Source of the DNA: Miniphocaeibacter halophilus
GTDB taxonomy: Bacteria > Bacillota > Clostridia > Tissierellales > Peptoniphilaceae
NCBI RefSeq assembly: GCF_016458825.1
Contig: NZ_CP066744.1
Coordinates: forward strand, 1,113,868 to 1,177,867
Reading direction: 5' to 3'
DNA: 64,000 nt
Shown here: positions 44,647 to 52,850 of the stretch, one piece after another
How positions within the stretch are numbered: the first letter of the stretch is position 1
Layout: every line of letters begins with the position of its first letter
The notes under the pieces: model-generated
The model's database searches: none
What the model saw: the letters and a program-made list of their open reading frames with translations, nothing else
What the model was told of the DNA's origin: nothing
Program-made: the position numbers and the translations under genes

Positions 44647-45504
44647 TCAATTGGGATGATTTAGAAACAAAAATTTTAAAAATTCAGAAACTATGGTTGG
44701 CTTACAATATTCGATGTTAGCACGATAAATACTGGTTTTCAAACTTTTATGAAATTCATTATAATCGTCATAATCTTTTTTTGAGAAATCACTTTTGATT
44801 TTAAATTGATTAACAAATGAAGTTTTATTATGTAGATATATCATTGGAAAAAATTCTAATTCTTCTAATATATCAGAATTGGTTATTTCATTATTATTTT
44901 CAAGGAATTCTAATATAGTCAAAAGTCTATCAATGAAAACATATACTATCCCAAGTATATCTAGGAAATCTTTAACTTTATTAGTTTTTAAAAATTCAAT
45001 ATAAATTTTACATAATGGTTCATAAAGCTTTATATCTTTAATTTCTGTTATTCTGTATAATATTTTTAATCTGTTGTGGTTATCTAAGGTACAATTGTGA
45101 ATTTCTTTACTTTCATTTAAAGTTGTTAATATAAGTTTTTTAGTTTCAAATTGCATTGATCGTTCTAAATTATAAAATCTGAAATTTTTAATTTTGCTAG
45201 GTCTATTTTCTATCTTCGTATAAAAAAATTGCATTAAATTTTTTTCGTTTTTGAAATTTAAGTTTTTCATAGAGGTTTTCTTGCTTTTAATTAAGGTAAG
45301 TGCTTGATAGATGCTATTAAATTTTTTATCATCAGATAGAATTTTCAATTCAAATAAATCCTTGGCTTCATTTATATTGTGTAAAGGTATCTTATTAAAT
45401 TTTGCGATTGAAAATTTGTGAATAGAAGTTTCTAACCATTCTTCATAGCCAGGGTTATTATTTGTTGCTAGATTACTATAGATTTTTCTACTATCACGAT
45501 ATAC
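44647..45504 (-). pseudogene. C-terminal part of an unknown gene beyond an in-frame stop
   Basis: The frame of the next entry continues after a TAA at 45505-45507 without any shift: VYRDSRKIYSNL, then NPGYEEWLETSIHKF, and on to 44647. The first ATG after the stop is at 45348 (233 residues), with no convincing ribosome site. The two parts would make one protein of about 447 residues. The sequence is lysine-, asparagine- and leucine-rich and largely helical. No family was recognised. It lies divergent to a HEPN protein gene, so a defence role is possible. Confidence 0.65.
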
Positions 45505-45990
45505 TTAACTTGTATTGGTACTAAGTTCTTTTTTTAAGTATTGTATTATTTCTTTATTAAATGAATATTCGTCTCGCATATTATTAATGTAGTCTGCTAA
45601 TTTGTTTCTTTCATTGTCAAAATTATCTTGAATAGAGCTTAAATTAGAGTTTAATAGTTTTATTAAATGTTTATCTTTTATGATATTTTTTAATAAATTA
45701 TAATAACTAGTAGAATGTTTTATACCAACGTAATTAATTTTTTTAGATATATGTTTGAATCTGATATATTCAATCATGTTTTCTTTATTGATTAATTGCA
45801 TTATTATCTCATAAATATGAATAGGGGCGTTAATTTCATCAAATAATAAATCGAAAAATGCATCTAATAATATATATATTTTCGAATTATTTTTATTTTG
45901 AATAAGTCTTTTTTCAGTACTAGTATATATTTTTCTATCAGATTTAATCAAATCAATAATTTTTTCTTCTATATCCGACTTTATATGCAT
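45505..45990 (-). CDS. N-terminal part of an unknown gene, stopped early
   Basis: This 161-residue frame starts at ATG 45990 with GGAGG upstream (from AATTTGGAGGATATTTAA) and ends at TAA 45505-45507. Since the same frame stays open for 285 more codons, this is most likely the N-terminal third of a gene broken by a nonsense mutation. The product is helical and charged; I recognise no domain. It diverges from the HEPN gene across 188 AT-rich bases, a usual layout for two-gene defence or toxin modules. Confidence 0.6.
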   Translation of the reverse strand: MHIKSDIEEKIIDLIKSDRKIYTSTEKRLIQNKNNSKIYILLDAFFDLLFDEINAPIHIYEIIMQLINKENMIEYIRFKHISKKINYVGIKHSTSYYNLLKNIIKDKHLIKLLNSNLSSIQDNFDNERNKLADYINNMRDEYSFNKEIIQYLKKELSTNTS

Positions 45991-46178
45991 TTAAATATCC
46001 TCCAAATTAATTAAATAACTTAAATATATTATATATTCAAATGATGAATAAAGTATAAGATAATGATATATTATTAAGGATGAAAAAATATTTAAGATAT
46101 TTTAAGTTATTTTTCAAAAATTAAGCTAAAAAATAAGTGAAATTTAACTTGGACATTTATTATATAATAGGAGAAAAC

Positions 46179-47702
46179 ATGGAAAGTAAAAATATTAAAA
46201 ACCCATTAGATAAAAGGATTTTAAAATTACAAAAAGATTTTGATAATGCTTTTGATAATAAAGATAAGAAAAAAATAAATGAGTTAATAAATAAAGCTAC
46301 AAATTCATTTAAAGATAAAGACTTAAATGAACTATCGGAAGCTTCACTTTATTATTCTATTGCTAATGGTTATAATGATTTAATTACACTATCTAATAGT
46401 GAAATTGATGAAAAAATTATAGAAAAAATTTTGTATTTTCATAGAATGAGTATAAACATTATAGATGAATATAATTATATAGATGAGGAAGAACCGTATT
46501 TTATAGGATTGATGCGAAGTCTATACACTAACTATGCAAATATATTAAGTACTATAGGTAGAATAATAGAAGCGATAAAATATTTTAAAATAGTACTTAC
46601 GCTAGATGATAATTTTGCTATGGCTATGGGGAATTTAGGAATATCATACATGACTTATTCTAATATTATATGTGATAAAGGACATAAAAATATTCTTAAT
46701 TATTTTTCATACCATTACCTTAAAAATTCAATTAAAAATATAAATGAGGAAGTAGACAAAGGTGCAAAGGAGATATTCATGTATTATTTAGCCTTATATA
46801 ATACTGAATATATTGAAAAGTTTTTAAGTCAAAAACTAGATATACCAAGATATTCATTAGGAAGGTCTAATGAAGAAAAAAATTATCGAAACTGGTGTTT
46901 AGAAAATAACTTGTTTTTAAATCCTATGAATGACTTACCAATAAAAGAAAATTTTATTGCCAGGGACATAGTACATTTACCAGACATTACTATGCCAGTA
47001 AAGGAAAATATCAATTATAAGTTTCATATAATGTATAATAATTTAAAGGAAGAATTTATAAGCTCAAGATTTTTATATTATGAAGCTTTGGAGCCTAACT
47101 ATAAAACTCATTATTCAGATAGGGATGTTTATCTAATCAACAATTGGAATAATGCTATATATTCAGTACGGATAGAAAAATTAAAAAACTCATTTAAGTT
47201 ACTATACTCTATTCTTGATAAATCAGCTTTTTTTCTAAATGAGTATTATAATCTTAATATTAATGAAAATGAAATTACATTTAGAAATTTATGGGAGAAC
47301 AGTAAAGAAGGCAGTCTAAATATATTACCATATAGAAACAATTATGGATTGAATGCTATTAGATGGTTGTACAAAGACATTTTTGTTAATTTACATAAAT
47401 CTCCTAACCCACATTCTAAAACATTACATACATTAAGAAATGCTTTAGAGCATAAATATATAGTCGTTACGATTAGTAACTTAACTTTAAGTGAAGATTT
47501 AGAGAAAAAGGAAAATATATGGTATATATCTGAAAGAAAACTTCAGAACTACACATTACAATTATTACATATGGTTAGAGAATTACTTATTTATTTAGTA
47601 ATTAGTGTAAATATCACTGAAAATGAAAAAAAGGAAATTTACAAAAGTGAATTTATACCATTAATTAACGCAGATAATTATGACGATGAATGGAAAATAT
47701 AA
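46179..47702 (+). CDS. TPR and LA2681-like HEPN-domain protein
   Basis: From ATG 46179 (AGGAG seven bases upstream; the frame opens at 46137 without such a site) the product has 507 residues. The N-terminal half is made of helical repeats (ANILSTIGRIIEAIKYFKIV, MGNLGISYMTYSN), as in TPRs. The C-terminal half resembles the LA2681-like HEPN family: FLYYEALEPNYKTHYSDRDV, IEKLKNSFKLLYSILDKSAFFLNEYYNL and finally LRNALEHKY, the RxxxxH motif of HEPN ribonucleases. It probably cleaves RNA when triggered, as in abortive-infection systems. The divergent neighbour is broken. Confidence 0.78.
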   Translation: MESKNIKNPLDKRILKLQKDFDNAFDNKDKKKINELINKATNSFKDKDLNELSEASLYYSIANGYNDLITLSNSEIDEKIIEKILYFHRMSINIIDEYNYIDEEEPYFIGLMRSLYTNYANILSTIGRIIEAIKYFKIVLTLDDNFAMAMGNLGISYMTYSNIICDKGHKNILNYFSYHYLKNSIKNINEEVDKGAKEIFMYYLALYNTEYIEKFLSQKLDIPRYSLGRSNEEKNYRNWCLENNLFLNPMNDLPIKENFIARDIVHLPDITMPVKENINYKFHIMYNNLKEEFISSRFLYYEALEPNYKTHYSDRDVYLINNWNNAIYSVRIEKLKNSFKLLYSILDKSAFFLNEYYNLNINENEITFRNLWENSKEGSLNILPYRNNYGLNAIRWLYKDIFVNLHKSPNPHSKTLHTLRNALEHKYIVVTISNLTLSEDLEKKENIWYISERKLQNYTLQLLHMVRELLIYLVISVNITENEKKEIYKSEFIPLINADNYDDEWKI

Positions 47703-48047
47703 TATTGATAAAAATATAAAGAATTTGTATGTAGTGGGGGAGTTTATTAAAAATATAAGTATGGGCGGGGAGATTATTCATACGTATGGTTTAGTTATCA
47801 TAGCATTTCTCTAAGATTAGAAAATGATGTAGCAATTGCGAGGGACTTGTATATATGATTTTGGCCTTTGAAGATGAAAATTTAAATAAAAGTTTGAATA
47901 CAACTCTAAATCATGATATTAAAGTTGTATATTATGCCGCGCAAAAGAGGAAAATGTTAAAAATATTAACTATTTAAATGAGATTGGGTATTGAATAGTA
48001 GAAAGAAACTTTAAAAGATAAATATATGGACTAGAAGGGAATAGAAA
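47703..48047. other. Intergenic stretch with a possible decayed frame
   Basis: No intact gene. A short stretch near 47795-47860 reads SYHSISLRLENDVAIARDLY before a stop, and another short frame follows with MILAFEDENLNKSLNTTLN. They may be remnants of a small protein, but neither has a clear ribosome site. Confidence 0.35.
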
Positions 48048-48746
48048 ATGGAAGAAAATCAATTTATGATTGAAAATATACCTATAAAACTTTGGGGAGA
48101 ATCTAAAAATAAAGTTTTTCTTTATATACATGGGAAACAGGGTTATAAAGAAGAAGCAAAAAGTTTTGCTGAAATTGTATGTAAAAAAGGCTGGCAAGTT
48201 TTAAGTATAGATTTACCAGAACATGGAGATAGAAAAAAAGAAAAAGATAAATTTAATCCATGGATAATTGTTCCAGAATTAAAAACTATTATGAAATACT
48301 TAAATGAAAAATGGGATACTATTGGACTCAGAGCTACTAGCATCGGAGCTTGGTTTAGTATGATTGCTTTTCAAGATTATATTTTTGAAAGATGTTTGTT
48401 AGTATCACCTGTTATAGATATGAGAGAACTAATTTTTAAAATGATGAGTTGGGAATCTGTAACATTAGAAAAATTGAAAGCAGAAGGAGAAATACCAACT
48501 AGTTTTGGAGAAACTCTTTCATGGAAATATTTAAAATATACTATAGATAACCCAATTGAAAAATGGGAATCTCCAACATCTATTTTATATCCTGAATTTG
48601 ATAATATGACAAATTTAGAAAGCGTAGTAAATTTCTCTAAGAATTTCAAGATAGATTTAACTATTTTAGAGAAATCAGAACATTATATCCACAAGCCGAA
48701 AGAACTAGAATATTTAAAGGAATGGACAATAAAAAGCATTATTTAA
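48048..48746 (+). CDS. Alpha/beta hydrolase
   Basis: This 232-residue serine hydrolase has the oxyanion-region motif YIHGKQGY, a DLPEHGD strand end, the nucleophile elbow ATSIGAW and a likely catalytic histidine in SEHYIH. The elbow has A in place of the first G of GxSxG. Substrate is unknown. No signal peptide is seen. It is monocistronic within the island with a terminator right after its stop. Confidence 0.82.
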   Translation: MEENQFMIENIPIKLWGESKNKVFLYIHGKQGYKEEAKSFAEIVCKKGWQVLSIDLPEHGDRKKEKDKFNPWIIVPELKTIMKYLNEKWDTIGLRATSIGAWFSMIAFQDYIFERCLLVSPVIDMRELIFKMMSWESVTLEKLKAEGEIPTSFGETLSWKYLKYTIDNPIEKWESPTSILYPEFDNMTNLESVVNFSKNFKIDLTILEKSEHYIHKPKELEYLKEWTIKSII

Positions 48747-48773
48747 GACAGTATAAATCTACTGTCTTTTTTT
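48746..48773 (+). terminator. Terminator of the hydrolase gene
   Basis: AGACAGTA (48746-48753) pairs with TACTGTCT (48760-48767), followed by a T-run; it begins at the stop codon. Confidence 0.88.
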
Positions 48774-48899
48774 ATATTTTAAGCATGGGGTAGAAGTATG
48801 GGAAATTTTACAGGTATGGTCCGTAGAAGCTTAAAATAAAGTTTATCATATTTTTTAGGATTACATTTTTTAAGATTATTAATCTGATATAACATATAC

Positions 48900-48945
48900 A
48901 GCAACTAGTTACTTAATTGACATAATGGTAACTAGTTGCTATTAT
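48900..48945 (+). promoter_or_regulatory. Promoter wrapped in a perfect operator (MarR gene)
   Basis: TTGACA (48917-48922), 17 bases, TATTAT (48940-48945) form a near-consensus promoter. AGCAACTAGTTAC (48900-48912) and GTAACTAGTTGCT (48928-48940) are perfect inverted 13-base repeats around it. The -35 box lies in the loop and the right arm fills the spacer, so the bound MarR protein would block its own promoter. Confidence 0.8.
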
Positions 48946-48975
48946 ATTGGTATATTACAATAGGAGGCGTTTTTC

Positions 48976-49452
48976 TTGGATATTAAAAAAGCTTTTACAA
49001 GTCGAGATAATAACAGAGAAGAAAGAATGTATGGAATTTTTGCAAGTCTCTTTGTTTTTCAGAATAGGCTACAAACTTTATTTGATAATTTTGATTCAAG
49101 CATTACCTTAAAACAATTTATGCTTCTTATTTTGATAAAGATGTCGAAGCCCAATGAAACCTTTACTAATTATGGGAAGATGTTAGGATGTTCAAGACAG
49201 AATATTAAGAAGTTAGTTAACTTATTAGAAAAGAATAATTATATAGAACTTAGAATTGATGACTTGGATAAAAGGAAGAATTCAATTAAAATTACTAAAA
49301 AGACAGAGGATTTTTTTCTTAATAATTCTGACCTACACTTAGAAAAACTAGAGTTGTTATTTAAAGATTACACGGATGAAGAAATTAAACAATTTTATTC
49401 AATGATGGGAAAATTATATGATGGAATTGAGAGATTAGAAGGAACGAAATGA
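48976..49452 (+). CDS. MarR-family transcriptional regulator
   Basis: This 158-residue winged-helix protein has the recognition region LGCSRQNIKKLVNLLEKNNYIEL and the wing DDLDKRKNSIKIT, with the characteristic DxDxR pattern. The start is a TTG with AGGAGG eight bases upstream. It overlaps the next gene by 4 bases. A perfect dyad surrounds its promoter, so autoregulation is likely. Confidence 0.9.
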   Translation: MDIKKAFTSRDNNREERMYGIFASLFVFQNRLQTLFDNFDSSITLKQFMLLILIKMSKPNETFTNYGKMLGCSRQNIKKLVNLLEKNNYIELRIDDLDKRKNSIKITKKTEDFFLNNSDLHLEKLELLFKDYTDEEIKQFYSMMGKLYDGIERLEGTK

Positions 49453-50306
49453 GAAAGAGGTTGATGGGTACTGTGGGAATAATAATCGGGTGTGTATTAA
49501 TAATTCTAGCTAGTGTTATAGTTTATTTTTATATTCCATATTCTCCTCTTAATTCTGAATATAAGGATATTTGTCAGAAAATCGAAGAGGGAAAAAGACA
49601 AAATAGTGAAGTGTTATTGAATGATAATATTGAATCACTGCCAAGTTTGATTCAAAAGTATATTGTTACAAATGGATATATTGGAAGTCCAATAGTTAAT
49701 TCAATGCAAATTGAATTTTTAGATGCTGATTTTATATTAAACAGGGGAGATTCTCCAATTAAGATTAATTACTATCAAATTAATGAAGCTTCGGAACCAA
49801 ATAGGATTGCATTAATAGACACCTCCATGTATGGAATCCCATTTCAAGGTTTAGATAAATATATGTATGGAGATGGAACAATGAGAGGAGTTTTAGCAAA
49901 AAATATAACATTGTTTAACCAGGGGGGAAAAGAGTTTAATATTTCTAGTTTGATAACTTATTTATCCGAGTCAATATTAATGCCATCAATCTTGATAAAT
50001 GAAAGTTTCCAATGGGAAGAAATTGATGATTATAATGTAAAGGTTTCATTAAAATATTATGATGAAGAAGTATCTGGAGTTTTTACATTTGATGATTCTT
50101 GGAAAGTTATTTCTTTTAAAACAAATCAAAGAACTATGATATCAACAGATGGAGAAATAAACAAAATACCTTGGGAAGTTAAATACTTGAATTATAAAAA
50201 AGACAAGAGTATCATTAAACCAACAGAAATACAGGCAATATGGCATTATAATGATCAAAGTTCTATATATTTTGATGGAATCATTAATGATATGATATAT
50301 AATTAA
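49449..50306 (+). CDS. DUF6544-like membrane-anchored protein
   Basis: This 285-residue protein has one N-terminal membrane helix (GTVGIIIGCVLIILASVIVY) and an outside domain. LPSLIQKYIVTNGYIGSP, MYGIPFQGLDKYMYGDG and the late FDDSWKVISFKTN stretch fit the DUF6544 family, whose function is unknown. It overlaps the MarR gene by 4 bases and is presumably its target. It is the last cargo gene before the rlmH junction. Confidence 0.65.
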   Translation: MRKRLMGTVGIIIGCVLIILASVIVYFYIPYSPLNSEYKDICQKIEEGKRQNSEVLLNDNIESLPSLIQKYIVTNGYIGSPIVNSMQIEFLDADFILNRGDSPIKINYYQINEASEPNRIALIDTSMYGIPFQGLDKYMYGDGTMRGVLAKNITLFNQGGKEFNISSLITYLSESILMPSILINESFQWEEIDDYNVKVSLKYYDEEVSGVFTFDDSWKVISFKTNQRTMISTDGEINKIPWEVKYLNYKKDKSIIKPTEIQAIWHYNDQSSIYFDGIINDMIYN

Positions 50307-50450
50307 TAAACTAAAGGAGAAAAATAGTAGTGACGAATATTAGATTTTAAATTGTAGTAGTGAGAGAGGTTAAGTTAGTGGAGATAGCGGAGATAAAAAA
50401 GTTAAAACCTTTTTATGAATATTATGCTGAATGAAAAAGAGATAAATTAG

Positions 50451-50476
50451 AAGCGGACTGTTTAAGTCCGCTTTTC
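50451..50476 (+). terminator. Terminator of the MarR/DUF6544 operon
   Basis: AAGCGGACT (50451-50459) pairs with AGTCCGCTT (50465-50473); TTT follows. It lies just inside the island, next to rlmH. Confidence 0.8.
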
Positions 50477-50504
50477 TTAAATTCATAGTTGTTAAATAAA
50501 AAAC

Positions 50505-50534
50505 AAAAAACCGCATTTATTTATGGTACGGTTC
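50505..50534 (-). repeat. rlmH-proximal attachment site
   Basis: The site covers the last codons of rlmH (EPYHK, stop TAA) and runs into TGCGGTTTTTT outside the gene. It is the direct-repeat partner of 32993-33021. Together they define an insertion of about 17.5 kb that keeps rlmH intact. Confidence 0.8.
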
Positions 50535-50993
50535 ATTGTTTGCTATTTTAAAAGAGCGGTATATTTGCTCCAATAATATTAATCTCATCAACTGATGAGG
50601 AAAGGTCATTTTTGAAAAGGATAGTTTCATATTGGACAATGATTTTATTTCACTGGATAGGCCATGGGAAGACCCTATTATAAAGGTAAAGGAATTGTAG
50701 CCCTTTGACTTTTCTAATTCTAGTTTTTGACTAAATTCAGTACTGGTAAGATTTTTGCCTTCTATTTCCAAGGTTATAACAAAATCCTTCTGTCCGATTT
50801 TATTTTTTATTTTTTCCCCTTCTTCTTTTAAAGCTTTTTCTATTATTTTTTTAGAGTTTTCATTTACTTTAATTTCTGGTATTTCAATTATTTGTACTTT
50901 TGCGTATTTTTGTATTCTTTTTATATATTCTGCTATTCCATCTTTTAAATATTTTTCTTTAATGTTTCCTACTGAAATTATATTTATATTCAT
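50517..50993 (-). CDS. rlmH: 23S rRNA (pseudouridine-1915-N3)-methyltransferase RlmH
   Basis: This 158-residue SPOUT methyltransferase has FIIGSSHGLS and SFSKMTFPHQLMRLILLEQIYR and ends NEPYHK, the invariant tail that binds RNA and SAM. It methylates pseudouridine 1915 in 23S rRNA. Its start overlaps the yycJ stop. The 3' end of the gene is the attachment site of the SCC-like island, yet the reading frame is complete. Staphylococcal cassettes use the same gene (orfX). Confidence 0.96.
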   Translation of the reverse strand: MNINIISVGNIKEKYLKDGIAEYIKRIQKYAKVQIIEIPEIKVNENSKKIIEKALKEEGEKIKNKIGQKDFVITLEIEGKNLTSTEFSQKLELEKSKGYNSFTFIIGSSHGLSSEIKSLSNMKLSFSKMTFPHQLMRLILLEQIYRSFKIANNEPYHK

Positions 50994-51793
50994 TATGGCA
51001 CCAGAATAATTTCGTTACTTACATTATATCTATTGGCCAATGTTAAATTAATATCTCTACTTGTATCTAAACCTAGGGATTGTAAATATTTGTTAACTGT
51101 GGAGAACGCCAGTTCTTCTGTATTATTTTCTTCACTTAAGTGAGCTAGGATTACATTTTCTTGATTTCCCGTTAATATTTCACCTAAAGTAAAGGCACAG
51201 TCCTCATTTGAAAGATGACCTTTTACTGAAAGTATTCTTTTTTTAAGATTGTAGGAATAACTACCGTTTTTTAGCATATCAACATCATGATTAGCCTCTA
51301 TTAAATAAACATCTGAACCTGCAATTAGTTTTTTCATTCTTTCATTTACTATTCCGGTATCAGTTAGAATTGTTATTTTTTTATTATCCTTATTAATTAT
51401 ATATCCACAACTATTTGCAGAGTCATGGTAAGTACTAAAAGGATGGATATCAATATCCCTTAAGGAAAAATCAATATCATTTTTAAATACTATTAAATTT
51501 TCTTCTTTTATTTTGCCTACTTTTTTTAGCATAGCTAGCCAGGTTTTTTCATTTGCAAGTATTGGTATGTTATACCTTCTACTAAGAATACCAGCACCTT
51601 TAATATGGTCTGTGTGTTCATGTGTAATTAATATTGCATCTATTGAGTCCGGTAATACATTAGCATTCATCAACAATTTTTCTAATTGCTTACCGCTAAA
51701 ACCTGCGTCTATTAGCAAACGTGTCTTTTCTGTTTCTACATACATTGCATTGCCTGAAGATCCACTAGACAAAGAACAAAACTTTATACTCAT
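50993..51793 (-). CDS. YycJ/WalJ-type metallo-beta-lactamase-fold hydrolase
   Basis: From ATG 51793 (GGAG six bases upstream) the product has 266 residues. It has the metal-binding motif THEHTDHIKG and other MBL signatures (DAGFSGKQLEKLL, SCGYIINKDNKKITILTDTG, GHLSNEDC, LAHLSEENN). YycJ is an exonuclease-like MBL protein linked to DNA repair and division in Firmicutes. Pairing with rlmH near the origin is common. The longer frame to 51805 starts in the ribosome site region. Confidence 0.9.
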   Translation of the reverse strand: MSIKFCSLSSGSSGNAMYVETEKTRLLIDAGFSGKQLEKLLMNANVLPDSIDAILITHEHTDHIKGAGILSRRYNIPILANEKTWLAMLKKVGKIKEENLIVFKNDIDFSLRDIDIHPFSTYHDSANSCGYIINKDNKKITILTDTGIVNERMKKLIAGSDVYLIEANHDVDMLKNGSYSYNLKKRILSVKGHLSNEDCAFTLGEILTGNQENVILAHLSEENNTEELAFSTVNKYLQSLGLDTSRDINLTLANRYNVSNEIILVP

Positions 51794-51933
51794 AACCCTC
51801 TCCATTTCTATCAGTACTCAATTATATACTATATGAAAAATTTTTTAAAGTCCGGCAGATTAATTTTAATTTATTAGATACAGATTATTTGATAAAATAT
51901 ACAATAACAATATATATTAAGGAAGGAAATAAA

Positions 51934-52464
51934 ATGATAATAGAAAAGTCTTTTTGTGTGGAAAAAAATTTAAAAAAAATTCTCAATATGGATTACCATA
52001 ATATTGAAAAATCTTTAGTGAGTATATTAATTAAAAATAATATAAGAATTTCCACTGCAGAATCTATAACAGGTGGTTTAATTGCCAGTCGTATTGTAAA
52101 TATTGCAGGTGCAAGTGATATTTTTGAAGAAGGTTATGTTACCTATAGTGACAGGATAAAAAATAGAGTTCTGGGAGTAAAAAAAGAAACTTTAAATAAA
52201 TACACTGCAGTTAGTGAAGAAGTATGTTATGAAATGTTAATTAATTTAAAAAATATTACTAAAGCCGACTCTATAATTGTAACTACAGGATATGCAGGAC
52301 CAGGAGAAAATGCTGGACTGGCATTTGTAGGAATAAACCTTTTCAATTTTTTTATTATCAAAAAGATAAATGTAAGAGGAAATAGAAATGAAATTAGAAA
52401 AAAAATAGCAAATATTGCTTTAAATGAACTATATATAAGGTGTAGAAATCAACATAATATATAA
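51934..52464 (+). CDS. CinA C-terminal-domain protein (nicotinamide-nucleotide amidase-like)
   Basis: From ATG 51934 (AAGGAAGG upstream) the product has 176 residues. The last 150 are the CinA/PncC domain: ISTAESITGGLIASRIVNIAGAS, GYVTYSDRIKNRVLGV, AVSEEVCYEM, TTGYAGPG. This domain deamidates nicotinamide mononucleotide to nicotinate mononucleotide. The N-terminal MoCF domain of full CinA is absent. The N-terminal 25 residues are not part of the domain. The C-terminus looks slightly diverged. Confidence 0.87.
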   Translation: MIIEKSFCVEKNLKKILNMDYHNIEKSLVSILIKNNIRISTAESITGGLIASRIVNIAGASDIFEEGYVTYSDRIKNRVLGVKKETLNKYTAVSEEVCYEMLINLKNITKADSIIVTTGYAGPGENAGLAFVGINLFNFFIIKKINVRGNRNEIRKKIANIALNELYIRCRNQHNI

Positions 52465-52472
52465 ATGTTTTT

Positions 52473-52518
52473 AAGTAAAAAATAATAGAAAAATTTTATC
52501 TTATTTTTTACTTTTTTT
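52473..52518 (+). terminator. Terminator of the CinA-like gene
   Basis: AAGTAAAAAATAA (52473-52485) pairs with TTATTTTTTACTT (52501-52513), then a T-run follows. Confidence 0.75.
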
Positions 52519-52762
52519 CAAATTTTGTAAAAAATATGGTGAAAACGTAATCATAAAATGTTGAAATTTCAAGTTTCAAGAAAAGGCACTAGAAAAATAT
52601 TTAAAAATATTATTTGAAATGATTATTTTTTCATTAAAAAATTAAGTGTTTTCACAAACAATAGTTATAACAATAATGGAAACTTTGAATATATTTAAAT
52701 TATTTACTGGAAATTTAAATATATATAGTTAAAAGATACACAATAAATTAACGAAATGGTCA

Positions 52763-52791
52763 TTTACCTAAAAGTTATAATGTAGTATAAT
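52763..52791 (+). promoter_or_regulatory. Promoter of the first opp operon
   Basis: TTTACC (52763-52768), 17 bases and TATAAT (52786-52791) lie 60 bases before oppA. The remaining leader (52519-52762) is AT-rich, and I see no riboswitch or T-box in it. Confidence 0.6.
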
Positions 52792-52850
52792 AGTTTACAG
52801 TACATAAAATTATATGTATAAATATAAATTTTATAGGGGGAAAATATTGT

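Larger units (their letters stand above)
32993..50534 (-). mobile_element. SCC-like integrative island at the rlmH 3' end
   Basis: The island lies between the 3' end of rlmH (50517 onward) and a degenerate second copy of that end at 32993-33021. On the minus strand its core reads primase-helicase, 23-codon ORF, Ccr-like serine recombinase, SaUGI-like acidic protein and DUF1643. Staphylococcal cassette chromosomes insert at exactly this rlmH position and carry cch, ccr, SaUGI (DUF950), DUF960 and DUF1643 in the same order. Cargo: BcgI-like restriction-modification, WYL regulator, IS3-family insertion, HEPN protein, hydrolase, MarR/DUF6544. No mec or other antibiotic-resistance gene was seen. 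The frameshifted primase-helicase may make it replication-defective. Confidence 0.85.

Noticed and set aside
32993-50534. An integrative conjugative element
   Set aside because: No relaxase, coupling protein or type IV secretion genes are seen.
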